From Bacteroidales bacterium (lineage in GTDB: Bacteria; Bacteroidota; Bacteroidia; Bacteroidales; F082): 64,000 bases of DNA. A program made the translations under genes and the position numbers. The stretch is from contig JAQVLA010000007.1 in assembly GCA_028704385.1 (NCBI GenBank), positions 62,001 to 126,000 on the forward strand. Reading direction: 5' to 3'. The notes below the pieces were generated by a model. It did not search any database, was not told the DNA's origin, and saw nothing but the letters and a program-made list of their open reading frames with translations. Numbering within the stretch: position 1 is the stretch's first letter; the number at the start of each line of letters is the position of its first letter. Shown piece after piece: positions 56,445-64,000 of this stretch.

Positions 56445-58502
56445 ATGGAAACCAAAGGAACAATCACGATAGACGGAATGTCAATTCCAATAGAAAATGA
56501 AAAGAATGTGCTGGAACTGATCCGAAAAGCCGACATTGAATTGCCGACCTTTTGTTATCATTCGCATCTGAGCACTTATGGAGCCTGCCGTTTATGCGTA
56601 AGCGATATTGAAGGAATGGGCATTCAGGCTACCTGCTCCGTGCCTCCGCGCGATGGCATGGTCGTCAAAACCAATACGCAGGAAGTCCGCCAAATAAGAA
56701 AAGTAAATCTGGAGCTTCTGTTGGCAAATCACGATGTGAGCTGCCCAAGCTGTTCGCGTTCAAACAATTGTAAATTGCAGGATCTGACACGCCGTCTGGG
56801 TGTTGATAAAATCAGGTTTAAGAAAACTGATAAGATCGAACCTATTGATAACAAATCCTGGAGCATCATCCACGATCCCAATAAATGTGTGTTATGTGGT
56901 GATTGTGTCAGGGCTTGTAAGGAGATTCAATCTGTTGGAGCAATTGATTTTGTGAACAGAGGAGCCAAAACCACTGTTGCTCCGGCATTTTTGAAAAGCC
57001 TGGCCGATGTGGAATGCGTTTATTGCGGGCAATGCGTCGCCGTTTGTCCGGTTGGGGCTCTCATCCCAAAACAGGAAACTGAAGAGGTGTGGGAAGCCAT
57101 CAACAATCCTGAAAAGTATGTGATTGCTCAATTAGCTCCTGCTGTGCGTGTTGCGCTGGGTGAAGGGTTTGGAATGGATGCCGGAAGTATCACCACAGGA
57201 CAGATCGTGGCAGCTCTCAAAAGAATGGGTTTTGATCAGGTTTACGATACTTCATTTGCTGCTGATCTCACAGTTTTTGAGGAAGCTACAGAATTTATCG
57301 AAAGAAAACTTAAAGGCGAAAAGCTGCCGCAATTTACTTCCTGCTGCCCCAGCTGGGTGAAATTCGCCGAGCAATATTATCCCTCCCTGCTGCCTAATTT
57401 GTCGAGCTGCAAATCGCCGCAGCAAATGTTTGGCAGTGTGGCACGCGAAATATTGCCCAAAATGCTAGGCATAAAACCCGAACAACTGGTCATAGTTTCG
57501 ATCATGCCCTGCACAGCCAAAAAATTTGAGGCAAAACGTGAAGAGTTTATCCATGATGGCATCGCCGAAGTGGATCATGTGCTTTCCACAGAAGGATTAG
57601 GCAGAATGATTCACGAAACCGGAATAAATTTCCGCAAGCTCACGCCTGAATCTTTCGACCTTCCGATGGGTTTCAAAACTGGTGCCGGTGTTATTTTTGG
57701 TAACACAGGTGGTGTGAGTGAAGCTGTTTTGAGATTTGCTTACGAAAAAATTACAGGCGAAAAACTGCTTCAGAGCGATTTTAAAATGGTTCGCGGGATG
57801 GATGGGATCAGAACGGCAGAACTGGAGTTGGGCACTGTGAAGCTTAAACTTGGCATAGTGCATAGCTTAAGTAATGCCAGGCAATTATGCGATCAGATCG
57901 AATCCGGAGAATCAGATTACGACCTGATTGAAATAATGGCTTGTCCGGGAGGTTGTATTGCAGGTGGTGGTCAGCCTGTTAATTTTGAACCGGATTTCCG
58001 CGAGAAAAGAATCAATGCCATTTACAATGTTGATAAGCAGCTGCAACTGCATAAGTCCCAGGAAAATCCTTATGTAAAAGAGTTGTATCAGCTCACCCTG
58101 GGTGAGGTTGGCGGACCAAAAGCACACGAATTATTACATACCCATTATCATGGCCGCAAAAGAATAAATAATCAGTTACTTACGATCAGAGATACCGATC
58201 ATCCTAAAATTGAGGTCTGTGTATGTGTTGGTACCAATTGTTTTGTAAAGGGATCGCAGGAATTGTTGCGCAGGTTAATGGAATATGTCACCGAAAACAA
58301 GTTGGAAGATATAGTAGGCTTTGAAGGCCAGGAAGAAATGGTGGATGTAAAAGCAACATTCTGCTTCGAACGCTGCGATCGCGGACCGGTTGTCCGGGTG
58401 AACCAGCAGGTGATTGAGCAAGCAACTTTTGAAAAAGTGACTCAAATACTAAACAAAGAGATCAACAGGATCGGCTCTTTACTAAATCTTGAAAATGCTT
58501 AA
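56445..58502 (+). CDS. hydA: [FeFe] hydrogenase catalytic subunit HydA (group A3-like)
   Basis: From ATG 56445 the product is 685 residues. N-terminal [2Fe-2S] (CYHSHLSTYGACRLC), His-ligated and 2x[4Fe-4S] clusters (CVLCGDCVRAC, CVYCGQCVAVCP), then the H-cluster motifs TSCCPSW (298-304), MPCTAKKFEAKRE (354-366) and MACPGGCIAGGGQP (498-511). A second thioredoxin-like [2Fe-2S] domain closes the protein (about 584-685, CVGTNCFVKG, CFERCDRGP). The latter with HydB and HydC points to the trimeric bifurcating type that makes H2 from NADH and reduced ferredoxin. Longer starts overlap HydB and are not needed. Confidence 0.93.
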   Translation: METKGTITIDGMSIPIENEKNVLELIRKADIELPTFCYHSHLSTYGACRLCVSDIEGMGIQATCSVPPRDGMVVKTNTQEVRQIRKVNLELLLANHDVSCPSCSRSNNCKLQDLTRRLGVDKIRFKKTDKIEPIDNKSWSIIHDPNKCVLCGDCVRACKEIQSVGAIDFVNRGAKTTVAPAFLKSLADVECVYCGQCVAVCPVGALIPKQETEEVWEAINNPEKYVIAQLAPAVRVALGEGFGMDAGSITTGQIVAALKRMGFDQVYDTSFAADLTVFEEATEFIERKLKGEKLPQFTSCCPSWVKFAEQYYPSLLPNLSSCKSPQQMFGSVAREILPKMLGIKPEQLVIVSIMPCTAKKFEAKREEFIHDGIAEVDHVLSTEGLGRMIHETGINFRKLTPESFDLPMGFKTGAGVIFGNTGGVSEAVLRFAYEKITGEKLLQSDFKMVRGMDGIRTAELELGTVKLKLGIVHSLSNARQLCDQIESGESDYDLIEIMACPGGCIAGGGQPVNFEPDFREKRINAIYNVDKQLQLHKSQENPYVKELYQLTLGEVGGPKAHELLHTHYHGRKRINNQLLTIRDTDHPKIEVCVCVGTNCFVKGSQELLRRLMEYVTENKLEDIVGFEGQEEMVDVKATFCFERCDRGPVVRVNQQVIEQATFEKVTQILNKEINRIGSLLNLENA

Positions 58503-58513
58503 TAATAAATGAC

Positions 58514-60229
58514 ATGGAAATGCAGCAAACAGCCACCGGCAATGCAATTGTATTCACCAACGAGGCCAGGTGTCGTGATTGTTACCGTTGTGTGCGGGTT
58601 TGCCCCGTACATGCCATCCGCATGGAAAACGGGCAGGCTCATGTAGTTTCTGAGAATTGTATCGCCTGTGGCACCTGCATTGCTGAATGTCCTCAAAATG
58701 CCAAAGCCTATCGCACTGATGTTCACGCGGTTTTCGAATGGCTGCAATTGGGACTGCCAACAGCGTTTAGCATTGCACCTTCATTTGCCGGGAGTTATTC
58801 TGAGTGGGAGCAAAAACGGATACCATCAGCTTTGCGTGCTGCTGGTGCAAGCTATGTTGGCGAAACAGCAGAAGGAGCTTATTTTTCGGCACACGCCACA
58901 ACCACGTTTATCAGTCAAAATCCGGATCAGCATCATATCTGCTCTGCTTGTCCGGCTGTGGTAAATTATATACGACAATATGCCGGAGAACATGCACGGA
59001 CACTGGTACCGGTGCTTTCGCCCATGTTGGTCCATGCTAAAATGCTCAGAAAAGAGTTTGGAAAGATTAAAATCGTTTTTGCAGGTCCCTGCGTAGCCAA
59101 AAAATCTGAAGCAAAAGATGAAAACGCCAAAGGCCTGGTGGATGCCGTGCTAACTTTAGAAGAACTTGACAAGCTTTTCGAGCTGTGTGAAGTGAAGCTG
59201 GACCAATGTGAAGAGAGCAGGTTCGATGGACAGGTAGGCGAATCAGCACGTTTGTACCCACTTGAGGGTGGTTTACTGAAAACGGCCGGACTCAAAACTG
59301 ACCGGCTGGAAGCTAAACATCTGGCCATAAGTGGTTTTGATACTTTGCAAGAAGTATTAAAATCCATGCCGGTCTCAGCAAAAAGTCAGTGGATTGTAGA
59401 GCCGCTTTTTTGTAGTCAGGGTTGTATTAATGGTCCTTTGGCCAGAAAGCAAAAAACCCTTTTCGAGCAACGTGAAGCAGTATTGGATTTTGATTCGATG
59501 AACAAAACAAGTGAACCTGAGTACAATTTAGAACTTGACTTATCTGCATTGTATCCGCCCCGGCACAAAAAAAATGCCTTGTTCACTGAAGATCAGATTC
59601 AGCAGGTGTTGAATGCTATCGGGAAGTATTCCAAAGAGGATGAGCTGAATTGTATGGCTTGCGGATACAACAGCTGCCGCGAAAAGGCTGTCGCTGTGCT
59701 CGAAGGACTGGCCGAACCCGAGATGTGTATGCCTTATATGCGGAGAATGGCTGAACAAAAGTTTGAAATGATGATCAAACACGATCCTAATGGTATTGTG
59801 ATGCTTGACGATAAACTGCACATCATTCATATGAATCCGGCCTTCCGGAAAATGTTTAGCTGTTCCGAGGCATTGGTTGGCAGACAAATCTCTTATCTGA
59901 TTGATCCTGATGTGTTTGAACAGCTTGCTACTGGTTCAGAACAACTTATTCGAAAAACTGTCACTTATACCAATTATAATCTGGTGTGTCATCTGATGTG
60001 TTATGCCTTACCTGGTCAAAATCAATTTGTTGGGATTTTTATGGACATTACTGCATTGCAGAACAATACGGATAAACTGAATGAGATCAAGGCCGAGACT
60101 GTATTGCAGGCTCAGTCGCTGATAGAACATCAGATTGAGATGGCGCAGGAGCTGGCTCGTTTTCTGGGCGATCATACAGCAAAAGGTGAGGTGTTGCTTA
60201 ACAAACTCATCGATTCGATCCAAAAATAA
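58514..60229 (+). CDS. Sensory [FeFe] hydrogenase with PAS domain (group C-like, HydS)
   Basis: 571 residues: two [4Fe-4S] clusters (CYRCVRVCP, CIACGTCIAECP), an H-cluster domain with altered motifs (CSACPAVVN; GPCVAKKSEA; CSQGCINGP), an extra 4-Cys region (CMACGYNSCREKAVAVLEGLAEPEMC) and a PAS domain (about 425-530). The proton-transfer Cys of L1 is Ala here, as in sensory types. It likely detects H2 or redox state and signals to the phosphatase that follows after 13 bp. Confidence 0.85.
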   Translation: MEMQQTATGNAIVFTNEARCRDCYRCVRVCPVHAIRMENGQAHVVSENCIACGTCIAECPQNAKAYRTDVHAVFEWLQLGLPTAFSIAPSFAGSYSEWEQKRIPSALRAAGASYVGETAEGAYFSAHATTTFISQNPDQHHICSACPAVVNYIRQYAGEHARTLVPVLSPMLVHAKMLRKEFGKIKIVFAGPCVAKKSEAKDENAKGLVDAVLTLEELDKLFELCEVKLDQCEESRFDGQVGESARLYPLEGGLLKTAGLKTDRLEAKHLAISGFDTLQEVLKSMPVSAKSQWIVEPLFCSQGCINGPLARKQKTLFEQREAVLDFDSMNKTSEPEYNLELDLSALYPPRHKKNALFTEDQIQQVLNAIGKYSKEDELNCMACGYNSCREKAVAVLEGLAEPEMCMPYMRRMAEQKFEMMIKHDPNGIVMLDDKLHIIHMNPAFRKMFSCSEALVGRQISYLIDPDVFEQLATGSEQLIRKTVTYTNYNLVCHLMCYALPGQNQFVGIFMDITALQNNTDKLNEIKAETVLQAQSLIEHQIEMAQELARFLGDHTAKGEVLLNKLIDSIQK

Positions 60230-60242
60230 ATGTGGAGGTTTT

Positions 60243-61388
60243 ATGTATGTCCATACCGATGTCTTTGTTGCGCAGTCTCCCAAAAAGAAAGGCGATCCTT
60301 GTGGCGATGCCTGGGATGTTTATCGCGATAATCAGGCTACAACACTAATTTTGGCTGATGGAATAGGTTCGGGTATCAAGGCACATATTGCAGCAAGCAT
60401 GTGTGTTTCGCGCCTGAAAACCATGCTGTCAATGGGAGCCACCTTACGTGAGGCATTTAAAGCTTTAACGCAAACGATGAACAAAGCTTGGGGAACGAAA
60501 GATCCATTTGCTGTTTTTACACTGGCACGTATCCTCAATAATGGTCAAAGCACCGTTTTAAGTTACGAAATGCCACCTCCGATACTTCTCAACAAATACC
60601 TGGCTCAGGTGCTAAAAGGGCGTATTTATACCGAAGACAAGGCAGTAATTCTTGAATCAGTCTGTACCATTGCAAAAGGAGAGGCTTTATTACTTATGTC
60701 GGATGGAATCACTCAGGCCGGCATTGGCAAACATTTTCCAATGGGCTGGGAAGCTGACGGGGTAAGAAGATTTATTCAGGCTGATTTGCCCGTCGATCGC
60801 CTGGATGGCGATGCACTGGTAACAGATATTCATGCACAGGCACGAGCCTATTGGCCAGCTGGCAAAGGTGATGATTGCACGGTTTTGGCCGCAGTAAATC
60901 GCAGAGGAATAATAGTTAACTGGTTCAGTGGTCCACCGGTTAACAGAAATGATGACAAAAAAATGGTAAAAGATTTCCTCAAAAGCAAAGGCATCCATGT
61001 GGTGAGTGGTGGTACTTCTTCGAAAATTGTTGCCAGAGAAAAAAATACTTTTGTCAATGTAAAAAAGGACCTTAATCCCATCACACCTCCGGCCTACGAA
61101 ATTGATGGTATTGAATTGGTTACCGAAGGACTTGTCACGCTCAATCAGGTGTTTCACCTGTTGGATGAAGATCCGGATGAGTATCCTGATAGTTCTCCTG
61201 TTTCGGCTTTGGCATGGCAGCTAAGAATGGCCGATCGAGTGAATATTTGGGAAGGAAAGGCTGAGAATCCTGGTGAAGGATTGATAGCTTTCAGGCAGCA
61301 AGGATTAATGCCACGGTCAAAAGTTCTTCATTCCATTTGCGAAAAGCTATTGAAAATGGGAAAACTCGTAGTGAGACAAACTTTTTAA
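60243..61388 (+). CDS. SpoIIE-type PP2C phosphatase linked to the sensory hydrogenase
   Basis: From ATG 60243 the product is 381 residues. Metal-binding Asp in LILADGIGSGIKAHIAAS and KGDDCTVLAAVN mark the PP2C/SpoIIE fold (about 20-220). The C-terminal part has no obvious HATPase. It sits 13 bp after the HydS gene; such phosphatases accompany group C hydrogenases and probably relay the H2 signal by removing a phosphate from an unknown partner. Confidence 0.8.
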   Translation: MYVHTDVFVAQSPKKKGDPCGDAWDVYRDNQATTLILADGIGSGIKAHIAASMCVSRLKTMLSMGATLREAFKALTQTMNKAWGTKDPFAVFTLARILNNGQSTVLSYEMPPPILLNKYLAQVLKGRIYTEDKAVILESVCTIAKGEALLLMSDGITQAGIGKHFPMGWEADGVRRFIQADLPVDRLDGDALVTDIHAQARAYWPAGKGDDCTVLAAVNRRGIIVNWFSGPPVNRNDDKKMVKDFLKSKGIHVVSGGTSSKIVAREKNTFVNVKKDLNPITPPAYEIDGIELVTEGLVTLNQVFHLLDEDPDEYPDSSPVSALAWQLRMADRVNIWEGKAENPGEGLIAFRQQGLMPRSKVLHSICEKLLKMGKLVVRQTF

Positions 61389-61743
61389 GCGATCTGCATC
61401 TCTCTGCCACTATTTTATTTTGTCGTGCTTCTCAGGCGCGATTGATTTTTCATTTCATTTCTATTGCATTTTTTGTAGCTTATACTTACATTAGCTGACA
61501 ATTTTAATCTTTGAAATGATTAGACGTTAGTAAAAGAGAGGTATTAATTTAAATGTGAAGAACTTACATGAAATTCCCCCCATTTTAATGTATGGGAATT
61601 AGAGGATTAAGGTAACGGAATGCAGTTTCTACTGTATTTTTTTTGGTGCAGGAGATGAATTATAAATTGTTGATTTGTAGTTTTTAGGCTTTAATCCTCC
61701 ATCGCCTTTCAGATGGCCTTTTAATGTTTGTAAATTGTATATC
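61389..61743. other. Intergenic region before the REC-PAS gene
   Basis: About 355 AT-rich bp without a credible gene on either strand. It should hold the promoter of the REC-PAS gene; a weak TTTG at about 61727 is visible but not a full consensus. I see no terminator hairpin with a T-run just after 61388. Confidence 0.4.
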
Positions 61744-64000
61744 ATGACTGATAAATTCCGAATTCTATTTGCTGAAGATGTTGCTTTGGATTATCAATTG
61801 GCACTCGAAATAATTAAAAAAGAAAACATAATTTCTGATGCTTTATTAGTTGATAATGCCAAAGATTTTACCAAAGCACTTGAAGATTTTAAACCGGATG
61901 TGGTGATTTCTGATTTTTGGATGTCCGGGTTTGATGGTTTGGAAGCCTTGAAAATTGCACGCCAGTATGATTTTCATATGCCTTTTATCATAATCACCGG
62001 ATCGCAAAACGAAGATATTGCTGTGCGTTGTATGCGCCAGGGAGCTGATGATTATGTGATCAAAGAAAATATGAAAAGGCTGCCTTTCGCTGTGATGGAA
62101 GCCTGCCGGCGCCGAAAGCTTTTACGCGAAAATGATGCCAATCTGAACCAGTTGCAGGCCAAGGAAAAACTTTTTCAGATGATCACCGAAAACAGCTCTG
62201 ATGTTTTGTTTATCCTGGATTTGAATCTTAATTACGTCTTCATCAGTCCTGCGGTTGAAAAAATGAATGGGTATACGGTTGAAGAAACCATGAAACAAAA
62301 CCTCAATGATGTGCTTACTCCTGAAAGTGAGCAGCTCATCCAAGAGATCTTCGAAGAAGAATACGGCAAAGAACTCCGGGGCGAAAATCCGCCTGATTAT
62401 ACCCGTACCATCGTTATTAATGAGATCCATCGCAGCGGAAAGAAAATATGGGTGGAGGCAGCTTTGAAATTTGTACACGACAAGGATGGCAAACCAGTGG
62501 GTGTGATGGGGGTGTCCAGGGATATTACTACAAAAAAACAGGCTGAAAAGAAGTTGATCGAAAGCGAAACATTACTTAATTTTTCGCAGCAAATTGCACT
62601 GATGGGCAGCTGGGAAATGGATATGAAGACCAAAAAGATTAAATGGTCCGAAAACAACTTCAGGTTGATGGGGTTGGAGCCTTTTAGCCTGGAACCCGAT
62701 TGGGATTATTTTGCAGGCTGTGTGCATCCCGATGACCTGACCTGGGTGAAAAATACCCTGGATAAACTTACGACCGAACGCAAACCCATCTCATATAATT
62801 TTCGAATTATCTGGCCTAACGGTCAGGTACGCTGGCTGCAAAATGAGGTGGTTCCGATTTTTGAAAAGGATGTATTAACGCACCTCAAGGGAATCAACCT
62901 CGACATTACGGATCGCAAACAAGCCGATCAGCTTTTGTTTGATACAGGTGAACGGCTTGGCCTGGTACTCGAAGCATCAAAACAGGGCTTGTACGACCAT
63001 TTTCTGCTAACCGATGAAATTATTGTTAGTGATCAGTATGCCAGGCTGATAGGATATGATCCAAAAGAGTTTAAAGAATCTACCAATTTCTGGATCAGCC
63101 GGATGCATCCAGAGGACAAAGAGAAAGTTCTTAAAAAATACAATGATTATATTAACGGAATTATTACGGAGTACCGGGCTGAGTTTCGCCAGAAAACCAA
63201 ATCGGGTGAATGGAAATGGACCCTCTCTATTGGCAAAATCGTTGAAAGGGACGACAAGGGCAAAGCTGTCAGGATGCTTGGGACGCATATCGACATTGAT
63301 CAATCCAAACGGAATGAACTGCAGGTGGAAGAAGATAAAAAATATCTCGAAAATTTGATCAACAATGTGCGGGCTCCCATAATTGAATGGGACGAGAGTT
63401 TGATCGTTACACGTTTTAATAAGGCGGCCGAAATCCTTACGGGATATAAAGAATCTGAGGTTTTAGGGCAACCAATCCAGGGGTTTTTTAAAATAGCAGC
63501 TGCTCCTGGTCTGAACGAAATGATCGAAAGCGTGCTGGATAAGGGCATTTCAATTGTTGACGAAGAGGTTGTAATCAGTAGAAAGGACGGTACAATCAGA
63601 AAGGTGATCTGGAGTACGACAAACCTTTTTAATAATCACACCACCCGGCATAAAACGACAATCGCTATTGGTTACGATATCACCGAGCTTGATGAAGCCA
63701 AAGAAAATCTCAGGCAATCGGAAGAACGTTTCAGACAGATTTTCGAGAATGCTCCCATTGGTATGTTCAGTTTTGATAAACAACTGATTCTAACAAACTC
63801 TAATCCGGGTTTTGCTGAAATTATTGGAACACCAATTGAAGAATTGATTGGCCTTGACCTGAAAAAACTGCCTGATCCTAAGATGAAAAAGGCACTTGAA
63901 GAAGTTTCGGAAGGTGAACTTTCAGGTTTCACAGGCCCTTACGTTTCATATACCTCAGGGAAAAAAATAGAGATCAAAAGCTTATTTACACCCTTTTTTG
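61744..64000 (+). CDS. REC-multi-PAS signalling protein, partial at window edge
   Basis: ATG 61744 to the right edge, 752 visible residues. A receiver domain at 1-120 (ILFAEDVALDYQLA, VVISDFWMSGFDGLEA with the phospho-Asp, FIIITGSQ, GADDYVIKEN) is followed by at least five PAS/PAC units, for example DVLFILDLNLNYVFISPAVEKMNGYTVEE, GSWEMDMKTKKIKWS and APIGMFSFDKQLILTNSNPGFAEIIG. The C terminus, probably a histidine kinase, lies outside the window. It is downstream of the hydrogenase cluster, but linkage in function is not shown. Confidence 0.85.
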   Translation, partial: MTDKFRILFAEDVALDYQLALEIIKKENIISDALLVDNAKDFTKALEDFKPDVVISDFWMSGFDGLEALKIARQYDFHMPFIIITGSQNEDIAVRCMRQGADDYVIKENMKRLPFAVMEACRRRKLLRENDANLNQLQAKEKLFQMITENSSDVLFILDLNLNYVFISPAVEKMNGYTVEETMKQNLNDVLTPESEQLIQEIFEEEYGKELRGENPPDYTRTIVINEIHRSGKKIWVEAALKFVHDKDGKPVGVMGVSRDITTKKQAEKKLIESETLLNFSQQIALMGSWEMDMKTKKIKWSENNFRLMGLEPFSLEPDWDYFAGCVHPDDLTWVKNTLDKLTTERKPISYNFRIIWPNGQVRWLQNEVVPIFEKDVLTHLKGINLDITDRKQADQLLFDTGERLGLVLEASKQGLYDHFLLTDEIIVSDQYARLIGYDPKEFKESTNFWISRMHPEDKEKVLKKYNDYINGIITEYRAEFRQKTKSGEWKWTLSIGKIVERDDKGKAVRMLGTHIDIDQSKRNELQVEEDKKYLENLINNVRAPIIEWDESLIVTRFNKAAEILTGYKESEVLGQPIQGFFKIAAAPGLNEMIESVLDKGISIVDEEVVISRKDGTIRKVIWSTTNLFNNHTTRHKTTIAIGYDITELDEAKENLRQSEERFRQIFENAPIGMFSFDKQLILTNSNPGFAEIIGTPIEELIGLDLKKLPDPKMKKALEEVSEGELSGFTGPYVSYTSGKKIEIKSLFTPFF

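Noticed and set aside
1-64000. CRISPR arrays and insertion sequences
   Set aside because: No regularly spaced repeats with unique spacers and no IS-type transposase were found; the only transposase is the phage MuA.

Overview
The window comes from an anaerobic member of the Bacteroidota. The host genes include a secreted protein with a type IX secretion (T9SS) sorting domain, an ECF sigma factor and a TPR-LuxR regulator. Promoter-like sites fit the TTGAC/TTTG...TAnnTTTG pattern of that phylum. A tungstate/molybdate uptake system and an electron-bifurcating [FeFe] hydrogenase point to a fermentative or syntrophic anaerobe. I cannot name the genus.

Layout. (1) 1-3.0 kb, host: a sodium/solute symporter cut by the window edge and a secreted S37-type peptidase, both on the minus strand. 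(2) About 3.05-39.83 kb: a Mu-like transposable prophage of roughly 36.8 kb. Its left end carries putative transposase sites, a terminator and three 12-bp iterons. A repressor/Ner divergent pair follows, then an early operon with MuA-type transposase, MuB-type ATPase, a RecA-like ATPase, DUF3164 and many small genes. The accessory block at 12.3-15.5 kb holds a gene-cassette-like insertion and two antirepressor cassettes. Head and packaging genes (15.6-22.8 kb, minus strand) include amidase, gpG-like, MuF-like, portal, gp36-like and terminase genes. A plus-strand operon (22.9-37.7 kb) encodes protease/scaffold, capsid, lysis candidates, sheath, tube, chaperones, tape measure, baseplate and fibres. 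The right end is a diversity-generating retroelement (DGR): variable repeat (VR) in the last fibre gene, template repeat (TR), reverse transcriptase, then small genes and a broken Dam methylase just inside the end. (3) 39.8-64.0 kb, host: a T9SS-exported protein with its ECF sigma factor, a TPR-LuxR regulator, molybdate/tungstate ABC genes split into two blocks, a papain-like peptidase, an EamA transporter, an aldehyde dehydrogenase, then rex, hydCBA, a sensory hydrogenase with a SpoIIE-type phosphatase, and a large REC-PAS regulator.

How it works together. The prophage should transpose through MuA/MuB, stay silent through the Xre-type repressor, and change host range by retrohoming A-mutated cDNA from TR into the fibre VR. 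The two antirepressor genes each sit behind a roughly 150-170 nt transcript with the same pseudoknot topology but unrelated sequence. In both, one stem strand can also pair with the antirepressor start region. This is my best candidate for an undescribed system: an RNA switch on lysogeny, reminiscent of the c4/ant logic of P1-type phages.

Other notable points: a 52-codon gene bounded like an integron cassette; a textbook -1 frameshift signal joining portal to a MuF protein with a toxin-like C terminus; minus-strand small genes with their own host-type promoters inside phage operons; and a 13-fold Trp/Cys repeat protein in the baseplate region. No search or folding program could be run. All pairings and alignments were read by eye.
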